Translations under genes and position numbers: made by a program | Assembly (NCBI RefSeq): GCF_030546645.1 | Contig: NZ_JAUOTO010000009.1 | Coordinates: 62,001-126,000 of the forward strand | Source of the DNA: Flavitalea plasmicola | Lineage (GTDB): Bacteria > Bacteroidota > Bacteroidia > Chitinophagales > Chitinophagaceae | Direction: 5' to 3' | DNA length: 64,000 nt | Shown: positions 50,910 through 60,321 of the stretch, in pieces | How positions within the stretch are numbered: the first letter of the stretch is position 1 | How the letters are laid out: each line of letters begins with the position of its first letter | The notes under the pieces: model-generated | Told to the model about the DNA's origin: nothing | What the model saw: the letters and a program-made list of their open reading frames with translations, nothing else | The model's database searches: none

Positions 50910-52562
50910 ATGAACCGATCTCAACCGGCTATGGTAAATATTTTGTTTGCAATTCTATCTTTGGCGCTTAGTTGCAAGAAAGGATCTTCCTCTTCTTCTT
51001 TTCCGCCAACGGATCCCTGCCTATTCAACGGCGTAGACACCTGCCAGCAAAAGGCAACGCTGCAAGTGAACGTGACGGCAACGCATCAAACCATTCACAG
51101 TTTTGGCGCGTCCGATGCGTGGTCGTCGAAGTTCGTGGGTAACTGGGCTGATCTTTCGAAGAAAAACCAGATAGCCGATTATCTATTTAGCATGGATGTG
51201 GATCCAAGCGGCAACCCAAAGGGCATTGGGTTGTCGCTTTGGCGATTTAATATCGGGGCCGGAAGCTCCGAGCAGGGAGACACCAGTGGCATAGCGGACG
51301 AATACAGGCGGGAGGAGTGTTTTCAAAACCCGGATGGCACCTACAACTGGAATAAGCAGCAAGGCCAGCAATGGTTCATGAATGCAGCCAAACAAAGGGG
51401 TGTAAAGTATCTGCTGGGTTTTGCGGCTTCTCCTCCCGTCACTATGACCATTAATGCGAGAGCTTATGGCACCGGCACGGCCCAATTCAACCTCAGCGCT
51501 TCCAGGTTTCAGGACTATGCTGATTTTCTCGTCCAGGTATGTAAGCATTTTCAGGGAACCAGTACACCGCTGGATTATATAAGTCCTGTCAATGAGCCGC
51601 AATGGAATTGGGGGCCTTCCAACAACCAGGAGGGGACGGCGGCATCCAATACAGATATTGCGAGCCTGGTGAAGGTCCTGGGGCCCGATCTGCAGACGAA
51701 TGGGGTAAACACCCATGTTGTTACCGGTGAGGCCGGGCAAGTGACCTTTCTGAACGCTGCCACGTCAGATAACCGGGGTGACCAGATCAGCCAATGGTTT
51801 AATCCTTCCAGTTCCAACTATATCGGCAACATCCCTAATGTCGACAATACCATTTCTTACCATAGTTATTTTACCACCTGCCCGGACAATACGTTGGTGC
51901 AGGACCGTCAGGCGGTGCATACCAGCGCAGTGAACACCAGCTCCTCTCTCCAATTGTGGATGACGGAATTTGGGGTCCTGGGCGATATCTGCGGATCTTT
52001 AAACGGCTATCCGAGAAATACGAACATCGATTACGGGCTTTATGTGGCAAAGGTGATCCATAACGACCTGGCTGTTGCCAATACGTCATCCTGGCAATGG
52101 TGGCTGGGTATTAATCCTTATAATTACAGTGATGGACTGGTGTATATCAATGGCCCATCGGGTACGACGGATCCGCAGCTGTCCAAGACCGATGGCCTGG
52201 TGTCCGACAGCAAACAACTATGGTGCATGGGTAATTATTCGAGATTCGTCAGGCCCGGAATGATCAGAGTAGATGCCGTCCTGAACAATCAAACTGATCC
52301 GGCGTACGCGGCAGGCGATATCATGGTATCGGCGTATATCGACCCTGTTGGAAAAACACTGGCTATTGTCATTGTAAATACCCGGACAACTTCTTCTGTT
52401 ATATCTTTGGGAGGATTGGGCGCTTCTGTCAACCTGACTGGCAGTGATTTTACGGCATATGTGACCAGCAGTACCAAGAACCTGAAGAAGTCCAGTATGG
52501 CGGCTAACAATATTCAGTTGGATCCGAGAAGCGTCACCACATTGACGGCAAACTACCATTAG
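50910..52562 (+). CDS. Glycoside hydrolase family 30 lipoprotein
   Basis: A 550-residue lipoprotein (lipobox LALSC, Cys22). The (beta/alpha)8 domain (about 55-445) has the acid/base Glu229 in SPVNEPQW and the nucleophile Glu353 in LWMTEFG. WRFNIGAGS at about 111-119 is a GH30 hallmark. The C-terminal part (about 450-550) is the usual small beta-domain (MVSAYIDPVGKTLAIVIVNT). GH30 covers endo-beta-1,6-galactanase, beta-1,6-glucanase and xylanases; the subfamily cannot be fixed by eye. Placement between SusD and a GH35 beta-galactosidase favours a beta-1,6-galactan-type substrate at the cell surface. Confidence 0.93.
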   Translation: MNRSQPAMVNILFAILSLALSCKKGSSSSSFPPTDPCLFNGVDTCQQKATLQVNVTATHQTIHSFGASDAWSSKFVGNWADLSKKNQIADYLFSMDVDPSGNPKGIGLSLWRFNIGAGSSEQGDTSGIADEYRREECFQNPDGTYNWNKQQGQQWFMNAAKQRGVKYLLGFAASPPVTMTINARAYGTGTAQFNLSASRFQDYADFLVQVCKHFQGTSTPLDYISPVNEPQWNWGPSNNQEGTAASNTDIASLVKVLGPDLQTNGVNTHVVTGEAGQVTFLNAATSDNRGDQISQWFNPSSSNYIGNIPNVDNTISYHSYFTTCPDNTLVQDRQAVHTSAVNTSSSLQLWMTEFGVLGDICGSLNGYPRNTNIDYGLYVAKVIHNDLAVANTSSWQWWLGINPYNYSDGLVYINGPSGTTDPQLSKTDGLVSDSKQLWCMGNYSRFVRPGMIRVDAVLNNQTDPAYAAGDIMVSAYIDPVGKTLAIVIVNTRTTSSVISLGGLGASVNLTGSDFTAYVTSSTKNLKKSSMAANNIQLDPRSVTTLTANYH

Positions 52563-52564
52563 AT

Positions 52565-55500
52565 TTGAGCGCAGGTGGCCAAAATATAAACAGATCATTC
52601 CTGCCATGGCTGCTGCTGTGTCAGGTGCTGGCCATGTCCTGCAAAGAGCATAACAGCGCGGTCACCCTCTTCAGCAAGCTGGATGCCGGAACTTCCGGCA
52701 TCCATTTTAGTAATACGGTCACTGAAAACGACTCTGTCAACCTGGTGGTTGACGAATATGCCTATATGGGCAGTGGCGTTGGAGTAGGGGACTTTAACAA
52801 CGACGGCCTGCCGGATCTTTTTTTCGGGGCATCGCAGGGCAGTAGCGGGCTGTATCTGAACCTGGGGAATCATCACTTCCGGGATATCACCCAAAGTGCC
52901 GGCCTTGAAACGACCAGCTGGTGCACGGGAATCAGTGTAGTGGATATTAACAATGACGGGTATGCGGATATTTATGTCTGCGTATCCGGCAATGTGCCAG
53001 GCGAGAGAAGAAAGAACCTGCTTTTCATCAATCAACACAACCTTACTTTTACGGAAAACGCTTCGGAATATGGACTGGCTGATACGGGCTATTCCACACA
53101 AGCGGCGTTCTTCGATTTTGACAAGGACGGGCGGCTGGATATGTATCTCGTCAATCACGAGCTGCATCCTGCGGTTTCGCAAAATGATATTGTCAGGCCC
53201 GACAATAGTGGTCTTTCCATCAGATCGGACAAGCTGTATAAAAACATGGGGATCCTTGCGGGCACCAACCATCCTTATTTTAAAGATGTTTCGTCGTCTG
53301 CCGGCATCAAAGACGATGGGTATGGGCTTGGCGTAGCCATCAGCGATCTTAATGGAGATGGCTGGCCGGATATATATGTCACCAATGATTATATCAGCAA
53401 TGATCTTTTGTGGTTGAATAACAGGAATGGGACCTTTACCAATGTCATTGCCGAATCGCTGGGACATCAGGGCTATAGCAGCATGGGAGTGGACGCGGCC
53501 GATATCAACAATGACGGCCTTCCTGATATTGCCACTTTGGACATGATGCCTGAAGATAATTACCGGAAGAAGATGATGTTCAGCTTCATGAACTACGGGC
53601 GTTATGAAACGGAAAGGAGGGCGGGCTACCAGCCGGAATTCATGAGAAATATGCTTCAGCTAAACCGGGGAGTACGCAAAAAAGCTGATACGGCCATGCC
53701 CTATTTCAGCGAGATCGGTCAGCTGGCAGGAATGAGCGAGACAGATTGGAGCTGGAGCGTTCTGTTGGTTGATCTCGACAACGACGGCTACAAGGATATC
53801 AGTATTACCAATGGAATAGGGCGGGACCTGATCAATTCGGATTTTATCAATTACCGGTCGGAAACTTATGGGACGATGGATAAGCAGGCGCGGGATCGAT
53901 TGCTAAGGGGCGAGCTGGATAATATGGGAAAGATAGCTTTGCGCAATTATTATTTCCACAACAACGGCGATGGCAGTTTTTCCAACCAATCGGAATTTTC
54001 CGGGATCAATGAAAAAACCATCTCCAACGGGGCGGCTTATGTGGACCTGGATAATGACGGGGACCTGGATCTTGTAGTCAATAATATCGACCAGGAAGCA
54101 TCTATCTATATCAATAACAGCCGGGGGGGCGGGGATACTTCCAGTCATTTCATAAATTTTATACTGCGGGGAGACAACCTGAACAGGGAGGGGTTTGGAG
54201 CGAAGATACAGTTCTGGCAACGTGATCTTGTGCAGACGGTGGAGCAATATCCTGTCAGGGGGTATGCCTCTTCCGTAGATACAAGGGTCCATTTCGGACT
54301 TGGCAAAAGCCGCCGGGCCGACTCCGTCGTCGTCACCTGGGCAAATGGGAAGCAGCAGTGTTTGAAAAATCCCCCGATAGATACGACCCTGGTGCTCAAC
54401 GAAAATGAGGCGGTGATCAACCATTCCGGAGATGCCCCTTTGTCTTCCCTATTTATAGATATAACTGATTCACTCCAGGTGTATTTTAAGCACCAGGAAA
54501 GTTTCTTCAATGATTTTGCCTTTAACCCTTTGCTTCCGCAAAAATTTTCACAGGCTGGTCCCTTTATCAGTACGGGTGATATGAATGGGGATGGTCTCGC
54601 CGATTTTTTTATTGGCGGCGCTTTTTCGCAGTCCGGGGAGGTTTGTTTGCAGCAAAAGAATGGGTCCTTTCAGCACAAAGCATTGGTGAAGGGCCCGAAA
54701 TACGAGGAGGATATGCAGAGCATACTGGTGGATGTCGACGGAGATCATGATCCCGATCTGATCGTTGCAGGCGGAAGTACCGAATTCGATAAAGGCTCAC
54801 CGTACCATACGCCCAGGCTTTACCTCAACGACGGCAAGGGCATTTTTACTTTGAGCCGGCAGGCTTTTCCGCCATCCATCAATACGATGGCGCAAAGCAT
54901 CAGCTATACAGGCGGAGGGCGCACGCCTTTGCATGTGTTCATTGGCGGGAGGGTATCGCTGGAGTATCCTTATTCGCCTAAAAGTTTTTTGCTGGAGTAT
55001 CGCAATGGCGTATTCGTGGATATAACCCAGGAGGTATGTCCAGTTTTATCCGAGGCGGGAATGGTAACTGCATCTGTTTGGGCGGACGTTGACGGGGACG
55101 GGCAGCAGGAACTGATCATTGCCGGCGACTGGATGCCCATACGCGTTTTCAAAGCCGATGGGGGGAAGTTAAAGGAAGTGACCCATTCAATGGGTCTGGA
55201 AAATGATCATGGCATGTGGAAAAGCCTTGCGGTGGCGGACATGGATGGCGATGGCGATCTGGATATTGCGGCCGGCAACCTGGGAACCAACAACCCCTAC
55301 CATGTTTCGGCCGCGACCCCGATGCGTTTATTTGGTAAGGATTTCGAAGGGAATGGGCGGATCAATTTCGTGCTCTGTTATTATTTACCGGATGATGCCG
55401 GAAAGAATACCTTACAGCTGGGGATGAGCCTGGGACAGTTGACCCGGCAGATGCCTTCTTTTAAAAAACGGTATTTGAAAAATGCTGCTTTTGCGAAGGC

Positions 55501-55933
55501 TGATCTCAGCGAACTGTTCCCGGACACCAAGCTGAAGGACGCCATTCAGCTCAACTGTAATGAATTGCATACCTGCTGGTATGAGAACCAGGGAAATGGA
55601 TCTTTCCGGAAGCATATTTTGCCGGCGGAAGCCCAGTTTGCGCCTGTGAATGCGATACTTGTCCATGACCTGGACGGGGATGGCAATCCGGATCTGTTGC
55701 TGGCGGGGAATGAGTACCAGGCAGAGGTGATGAATGGCCGCTATGATGCTTCTTACGGCTTATTCCTGAAAGGAAATGGCGGGCGGGATTTTCTGCCTGT
55801 CGCCCATATAAACGATGGGATCTTCATAAAGGGGGATGTGAAAGACATGAAACTGATGAAAGATCGCAAAGGCAACGATTTGATCTTAGTGGGGATAAAT
55901 GATGGCCGGATGCGGATCTTCGGGCGTAGATGA
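52565..55933 (+). CDS. CRTAC1-like lipoprotein with VCBS/FG-GAP repeats and ASPIC/UnbV domain
   Basis: A 1122-residue lipoprotein (lipobox VLAMSC, Cys26). Starting at TTG 52565, 2 bp after the GH30 stop, is the only way to retain a full signal peptide, since the next ATG is at the lipobox itself. Residues about 60-520 hold many Asp-rich calcium-binding VCBS loops (DFNNDGLPDLFFG, DINNDGYADIYVC, DLDNDGDLDLVV). An ASPIC/UnbV-type domain (about 530-610) follows, then a second propeller (about 650-1115) with DMDGDGDLDIAAGN. Such proteins often sit at the end of Bacteroidota SusCD operons with unknown function. Surface carbohydrate or protein binding is inferred. Confidence 0.9.
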   Translation: MSAGGQNINRSFLPWLLLCQVLAMSCKEHNSAVTLFSKLDAGTSGIHFSNTVTENDSVNLVVDEYAYMGSGVGVGDFNNDGLPDLFFGASQGSSGLYLNLGNHHFRDITQSAGLETTSWCTGISVVDINNDGYADIYVCVSGNVPGERRKNLLFINQHNLTFTENASEYGLADTGYSTQAAFFDFDKDGRLDMYLVNHELHPAVSQNDIVRPDNSGLSIRSDKLYKNMGILAGTNHPYFKDVSSSAGIKDDGYGLGVAISDLNGDGWPDIYVTNDYISNDLLWLNNRNGTFTNVIAESLGHQGYSSMGVDAADINNDGLPDIATLDMMPEDNYRKKMMFSFMNYGRYETERRAGYQPEFMRNMLQLNRGVRKKADTAMPYFSEIGQLAGMSETDWSWSVLLVDLDNDGYKDISITNGIGRDLINSDFINYRSETYGTMDKQARDRLLRGELDNMGKIALRNYYFHNNGDGSFSNQSEFSGINEKTISNGAAYVDLDNDGDLDLVVNNIDQEASIYINNSRGGGDTSSHFINFILRGDNLNREGFGAKIQFWQRDLVQTVEQYPVRGYASSVDTRVHFGLGKSRRADSVVVTWANGKQQCLKNPPIDTTLVLNENEAVINHSGDAPLSSLFIDITDSLQVYFKHQESFFNDFAFNPLLPQKFSQAGPFISTGDMNGDGLADFFIGGAFSQSGEVCLQQKNGSFQHKALVKGPKYEEDMQSILVDVDGDHDPDLIVAGGSTEFDKGSPYHTPRLYLNDGKGIFTLSRQAFPPSINTMAQSISYTGGGRTPLHVFIGGRVSLEYPYSPKSFLLEYRNGVFVDITQEVCPVLSEAGMVTASVWADVDGDGQQELIIAGDWMPIRVFKADGGKLKEVTHSMGLENDHGMWKSLAVADMDGDGDLDIAAGNLGTNNPYHVSAATPMRLFGKDFEGNGRINFVLCYYLPDDAGKNTLQLGMSLGQLTRQMPSFKKRYLKNAAFAKADLSELFPDTKLKDAIQLNCNELHTCWYENQGNGSFRKHILPAEAQFAPVNAILVHDLDGDGNPDLLLAGNEYQAEVMNGRYDASYGLFLKGNGGRDFLPVAHINDGIFIKGDVKDMKLMKDRKGNDLILVGINDGRMRIFGRR

Positions 55934-56000
55934 TGTTTTTTCAGGAAGTCTTCACCCTTTTGTACCGGGAGGCTGTATAACTGTTACCTAACTTGGAATT

Positions 56001-57815
56001 ATGAAAATAAGGATCTATTACATGGTGTTGGGCATTTTGCTGACGATAAGTGTGCATGCGCAACATAGCTTTACGTTAAGTGATACGGCGTTTTTACTGG
56101 ATTCGAAGCCTTTTGTGATGATATCAGGGGAGATGCATTACCCACGGGTGCCGCGGGAGGCATGGCGGGCCCGAATGAAGATGGCAAAGGCGATGGGGTT
56201 GAATACCATCGGGACCTATGTGTTCTGGAATGTGCATGAGCCGCAGAAAGGGAAGTTCGATTTTGCCGGGAACAACGATGTGCGGGCGTTCGTGAAGATC
56301 GCGCAGGAGGAGGGGCTCTGGGTCATCCTTCGACCCAGTCCTTATGTTTGCGCCGAGTGGGAATTTGGCGGCTATCCTTACTGGCTGCAGAATGAGGAAG
56401 GGTTGATCGTGCGGAGCAAGGAGGTAAAATACCTGCGTGAATATGCAGCGTATATCAAGGAGGTGGGGCGGCAGCTGGCGCCATTGCAGGTGAACCATGG
56501 GGGTAATATCCTCATGGTGCAGATAGAGAATGAATACGGGTCGTATGGCTCGGACAAGGAGTATCTTGAAATCAATAAGAAGCTATTCATAGAGGCGGGT
56601 TTTGATGGATTGTTATATACCTGCGATCCGGCTCCGGATATTGCTGCCGGTCATTTACCGGGCTTGCTGCCGGCGGTGAATGGTGATGTTACGCCTTCGA
56701 AAGTACACCGGCTTATACAGGAAAATCATGGAGGGGTGGGGCCGTATTATGTAGCAGAGTGGTATCCCGCCTGGTTTGACTGGTGGGGGACGACGCATCA
56801 TACGGTGCCGGCGGAGCGATATGTGGGAAAGCTGGATTCCATATTGACGGCCGGCATATCGATCAATATGTATATGTTCCATGGAGGGACTACAAGGGGA
56901 TTTATGAATGGGGCGAATTACAATGACAAGAGTCCTTACGAGCCCCAGATCAGCAGCTATGATTATGATGCGCCGCTGGACGAAGCGGGAAATCCTACGG
57001 AGAAATTCATGAAATTCAGGGAGGTGATCGCCCGGCATTTGCCGGCGGGCGTTGTGCTGCCGGAGGTGCCGGAGGCGAAGGCGGCTGTTGCGGTGCCCTC
57101 TTTCGGGTTGGGCGAGGCGGGCAGGGTGTCGGATATGCTTCCCGCGCCCGTTCGGAATGGATCGCCATTGACATTCGAGGACCTGCACCAGGATTATGGA
57201 TTTGTGCTTTACCGGAGCAAGCTAACGGGTGGCCGTGCCGGAGTGCTGCGGCTGAAGGAGCTGCGGGATTATGCGGTGGTGATGGTGAATGGCGGTATCG
57301 TAGGGACGCTGGACAGAAGGCTTGCGCAGGATAGTTTGGCGTTGCAGTTGCCGGCGGGTGAGGTGCAGCTGGATATACTGGTGGAGAACCTTGGCCGTGT
57401 CAATTTTGGGCCTTATTTATTAAAGAACCGAAAAGGTATTACGGAGAAGGTGGCGTTCAACGGAGAGGAAGTGAAGGGCTGGGAAATGTATGGACTGCCG
57501 TTCAAGGAGGTGAAGGGAATGCGGTTGAAAAAAGGAGGAGATAGCGGTCATGCTCCGGTGATCCGTCGTGGCACGTTTGACCTGCCGGTGGTGGGGGACA
57601 CGTACCTGGATATGCGGCAATGGGGGAAGGGAGTGGTCTGGATCAACGGGCATAATGTAGGACGGTATTGGTCGGTGGGGCCGCAGCAAACGCTGTATGT
57701 GCCTGTGGAATGGCTGAAGGCAACCAGGAATGAAGTGGTCGTGCTGGAGCTGATAAAGCCGGAGCAGAAGGAATTGAAAGGCCTGGATAAGGCGGTGCTG
57801 AATGAAGTGAAATAA
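56001..57815 (+). CDS. Glycoside hydrolase family 35 beta-galactosidase
   Basis: A 604-residue exported enzyme (signal peptide about 1-21, ending SVHAQ). The GH35 domain (about 25-345) has the acid/base Glu178 in MVQIENEYGSYG and the nucleophile Glu253 in VAEWYPAWFDWWG, with YVFWNVHEPQKG upstream. C-terminal jelly-roll domains (about 390-600) include VWINGHNVGRYWSVGPQQTLYVP, the standard end. It removes terminal beta-galactosyl residues, probably in the periplasm. It is 67 bp after the CRTAC1-like gene, with its own -7-like box (TAACTTGG), but clearly belongs to the same glycan locus. An operator-like palindrome and a terminator follow. Confidence 0.94.
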   Translation: MKIRIYYMVLGILLTISVHAQHSFTLSDTAFLLDSKPFVMISGEMHYPRVPREAWRARMKMAKAMGLNTIGTYVFWNVHEPQKGKFDFAGNNDVRAFVKIAQEEGLWVILRPSPYVCAEWEFGGYPYWLQNEEGLIVRSKEVKYLREYAAYIKEVGRQLAPLQVNHGGNILMVQIENEYGSYGSDKEYLEINKKLFIEAGFDGLLYTCDPAPDIAAGHLPGLLPAVNGDVTPSKVHRLIQENHGGVGPYYVAEWYPAWFDWWGTTHHTVPAERYVGKLDSILTAGISINMYMFHGGTTRGFMNGANYNDKSPYEPQISSYDYDAPLDEAGNPTEKFMKFREVIARHLPAGVVLPEVPEAKAAVAVPSFGLGEAGRVSDMLPAPVRNGSPLTFEDLHQDYGFVLYRSKLTGGRAGVLRLKELRDYAVVMVNGGIVGTLDRRLAQDSLALQLPAGEVQLDILVENLGRVNFGPYLLKNRKGITEKVAFNGEEVKGWEMYGLPFKEVKGMRLKKGGDSGHAPVIRRGTFDLPVVGDTYLDMRQWGKGVVWINGHNVGRYWSVGPQQTLYVPVEWLKATRNEVVVLELIKPEQKELKGLDKAVLNEVK

Positions 57816-57823
57816 AAAATAGT

Positions 57824-57848
57824 GCAAACGTTTGTAACAAACGTTTGC
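57824..57848. promoter_or_regulatory. Double AAACGTTT palindrome (LacI-type operator or hairpin)
   Basis: GCAAACGTTTG (57824-57834) and CAAACGTTTGC (57838-57848) form a perfect 11-bp inverted repeat around TAA, and each arm itself contains the palindrome AAACGTTT with the central CG favoured by LacI-family regulators. It lies 8 bp after the GH35 stop and 5 bp before a terminator. No LacI-type gene is in the window. An RNA hairpin is the alternative reading. Confidence 0.45.
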
Positions 57849-57852
57849 GCCG

Positions 57853-57893
57853 GGAGGGGGCTATGCGTGCTGCGTGGTCCCCTCCTTTTTTTT
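57853..57893 (+). terminator. Intrinsic terminator after GH35 gene
   Basis: GGAGGGG (57853-57859) pairs with CCCCTCC (57879-57885) around a 19-base loop, followed directly by eight T residues (57886-57893). This is a classical Rho-independent terminator and ends the glycan operon. Confidence 0.8.
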
Positions 57894-57940
57894 AGGAAAG
57901 GAAGTGTCTACCTTGGTATAAACCTTTAAATTAAAAGTCC

Positions 57941-59488
57941 ATGAAAAAAATTGCCACCGGATGTATCATCCTCCTCACGCTCTTTTCCTGTAAAAAAGAA
58001 ATTTCCACAACGCCCAACAATGGAACTGTTCCCCGCACTGTAACCGAGATCGATTATTATGTCAATGGATCTTCCGGGAACGATGCAAATACCGGAACAT
58101 CTTCCGCCCATCCGTTGAAGACAATCCAGGCCGCCCTGAACAAAACAACGGAAGGTGGGTATTCCACCATCTACGTAGCCGGCGGAACGTACGGCGAGCG
58201 GCTGGTCTGGCCTCATTCCGGCGCTGACGAAGGCGAGCGGATCACACTTACCAACTACAATGGCGGGACGGTGATCCTGGACGGCTCGCTGACTACCGGC
58301 AGCACCCAGAATGCGATGATCGAAGTCAGCAGCAAGAGTTATCTGACCATCGAGAACATCAACATCGTCAACAATATCCGGAACGATGCTTACGGCATCT
58401 ATATCCACGGGTCGGGGACGTTTGTGGATGTGACGGATTGTAAGATCCACAACATCGGATGGACCACGGACTCCACTGCCGTGCCTACTTCCACACAGAA
58501 CGCCCATCCTTTCCTGCTGATAGGGAGCACGACGGCCAGCTACAATGAGGTCTATGTGGGCAGCAATGAGATCTACAGCTGCAACACCGGCTATAGTGAA
58601 GCTCTTACCATGAACGGGAATGTGGAGGTCTTCCTGATCGAGCTGAATACCGTACATCATATCCGGAATATCGGGATAGATGTAGCGGGGCATTATTCCT
58701 GGACGGGCGCACCGGCTGCCTCGAACTACGTGCGGGACGGCAATATAAAATACAACACGGTGTACAATTGCGTATCAAACGTGGCTACCAACGGGGGTAT
58801 TTATGCTGATGGCGCCTCCTATGTGAATATCGAAGGTAATATCTGCCACGATAATTATGCGGGTATCACCGTAGGATGCGAGAACAATGGCTTTACCGCC
58901 GAGCATATCAGGGTGTCCAGCAATTTTGTATACAACAACAAGGACGCGGGCATTATCATCGGATCGAACCAGGCCAGCAGCAAGGTGACCTATTCCTCTG
59001 TGAACAATAATACTTTCTTTAAGAATTTCACCAATGGCGGCTATGGAGGCGAGATCAGCATGCAGAATACGGACCACCTGAGCATCAGGAGCAATATCAT
59101 CCAGTCTGCCAGCAATGTCGTCGTCATCGCGCTGCTGGGATATACTTCGACGAACCTGTCGATGGACTACAACCGATATTATACCCTATCCGGCAGCAGC
59201 GGCACCATCACTTTTGACTGGGGTGGGATCAATGGGGGTGGCTATTACAGCTTAGCCACCTTTCAATCGGGGACGGGGCTCGATGCCAATTCCACGTATG
59301 GTACGCCTTCTTTCGTGAACAGTACGCTGGCTACGCTCAATTTGCATCTCACCAGCGGATCGGCGTGTGTCAATGCGGGATATCCTTCGTATGTGGTGGA
59401 CACCAATGACGACGAGACAGATGTCGATCAGCAGAACCGGGTGCAAAATAGCCGGATCGACATTGGGGCGGATGAGACGTCTTACTAG
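57941..59488 (+). CDS. Right-handed parallel beta-helix lipoprotein
   Basis: A 515-residue lipoprotein (lipobox LTLFSC, Cys17, then Lys-Lys). The opening DYYVNGSSGNDANTGTSSAHP followed by LKTIQAAL is the start of DUF1565/choice-of-anchor-Q-like beta-helix proteins. The body (about 60-510) has beta-helix turns such as YLTIENINIVNN, YVNIEGNICHDNYAGITVG and HLSIRSNIIQSASNVVV. It may be a polysaccharide lyase-like or glycan-binding protein; no catalytic residues can be assigned by eye. A terminator precedes it, and its own -7-like TACCTTGG is at 57909-57916, so it is separately transcribed. It is surface-exposed by inference. Confidence 0.85.
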   Translation: MKKIATGCIILLTLFSCKKEISTTPNNGTVPRTVTEIDYYVNGSSGNDANTGTSSAHPLKTIQAALNKTTEGGYSTIYVAGGTYGERLVWPHSGADEGERITLTNYNGGTVILDGSLTTGSTQNAMIEVSSKSYLTIENINIVNNIRNDAYGIYIHGSGTFVDVTDCKIHNIGWTTDSTAVPTSTQNAHPFLLIGSTTASYNEVYVGSNEIYSCNTGYSEALTMNGNVEVFLIELNTVHHIRNIGIDVAGHYSWTGAPAASNYVRDGNIKYNTVYNCVSNVATNGGIYADGASYVNIEGNICHDNYAGITVGCENNGFTAEHIRVSSNFVYNNKDAGIIIGSNQASSKVTYSSVNNNTFFKNFTNGGYGGEISMQNTDHLSIRSNIIQSASNVVVIALLGYTSTNLSMDYNRYYTLSGSSGTITFDWGGINGGGYYSLATFQSGTGLDANSTYGTPSFVNSTLATLNLHLTSGSACVNAGYPSYVVDTNDDETDVDQQNRVQNSRIDIGADETSY

Positions 59489-59527
59489 ATGAGGTGATGT
59501 TTGTATGAGGTGATGTTTGTATGAGGT
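59489..59527. repeat. 16-bp tandem repeat, 2.4 copies
   Basis: ATGAGGTGATGTTTGT occurs at 59489-59504 and 59505-59520, with a third partial copy ATGAGGT at 59521-59527. It fills most of the gap between the beta-helix gene stop and the convergent DeoR-type gene. Confidence 0.9.
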
Positions 59528-59556
59528 CGGCGGGGAGAGGGCGGCGGGCGTTCGCG

Positions 59557-60321
59557 TTATTCGGCAAGCATGACGCGGACGCCTTTTTCTTCCAGCAGGG
59601 CGATGGTGGAGGGGGAGGCTTTGTCGGTGACAATGTAGTGGGCCTGGTCGATGTTGCAGATCTTACCGAGTCCGCGGCGGTCGAATTTGGTGCAATCGGC
59701 GAGGATGACGACGGTCTGGGCCATCTGGATCATTTTTTGGTTGAGGCTGGCTTCGGTGATATTGGTGATAGTGAATCCGTAGTCGAGGTCGATGCCGTCC
59801 ACGCCCAGGAAGAGGACGCCGCAGGAGAGCTGGTCCAGGATCAATTCGGCGAAGGCGCCGGCGGCGGAGGAGGAGCTTTGGTGGATTAGTCCACCCAGCT
59901 GGAGGACTTCCACGTTGGGACGATTGCAAAGTTCCAGCGCCACTTTGAGGGCCGGGGTGATCACTACCAGGTGTTTGGCGGGATGAAGGGCGCGGGCCAG
60001 CTCGAAGACGGTGGTACCGGAGCCTATAATAATAGAATCATTTTGCCCGATGAGGGAGATGGCTGTGCGGGCGATGCGTTTTTTTTCTTCCGCGTTGATA
60101 AATTCTTTTTCGTTGATGGGTCTTTCGATGGCGTAGGGGTTATGGATGGAGCCGCCTCCCCGGGTGCGAAATAAGAGGTTCTTTTCTTCCAATAGTTTCA
60201 AATCCTTTCTGATGGTGACGCCGCTGACCTGCATTTCTTCGCTCAACTGAAGGATATTCACCTTACCTGACTCCTGCAATTTCTTTAATATGAACTCATG
60301 CCTTTCTGTGATGCTTTTCAT
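59557..60321 (-). CDS. DeoR/GlpR family transcriptional regulator
   Basis: A 254-residue repressor. Residues 1-60 are the DeoR helix-turn-helix (RHEFILKKLQESGKVNILQL and SGVTIRKDLKLLEEKNLLFRTRGGG). Residues about 75-235 are the DeoR C-terminal sensor domain of the phosphosugar-isomerase-like fold, with DSIIIGSGTTVFELARAL and LGVDGIDLDYGFTI. Members typically sense a phosphorylated sugar made by the locus they control. It is divergent from the MFS-dehydrogenase-FGGY kinase operon across 356 bp, so it very probably regulates it. The ATG at 60321 is the start. Confidence 0.93.
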   Translation of the reverse strand: MKSITERHEFILKKLQESGKVNILQLSEEMQVSGVTIRKDLKLLEEKNLLFRTRGGGSIHNPYAIERPINEKEFINAEEKKRIARTAISLIGQNDSIIIGSGTTVFELARALHPAKHLVVITPALKVALELCNRPNVEVLQLGGLIHQSSSSAAGAFAELILDQLSCGVLFLGVDGIDLDYGFTITNITEASLNQKMIQMAQTVVILADCTKFDRRGLGKICNIDQAHYIVTDKASPSTIALLEEKGVRVMLAE

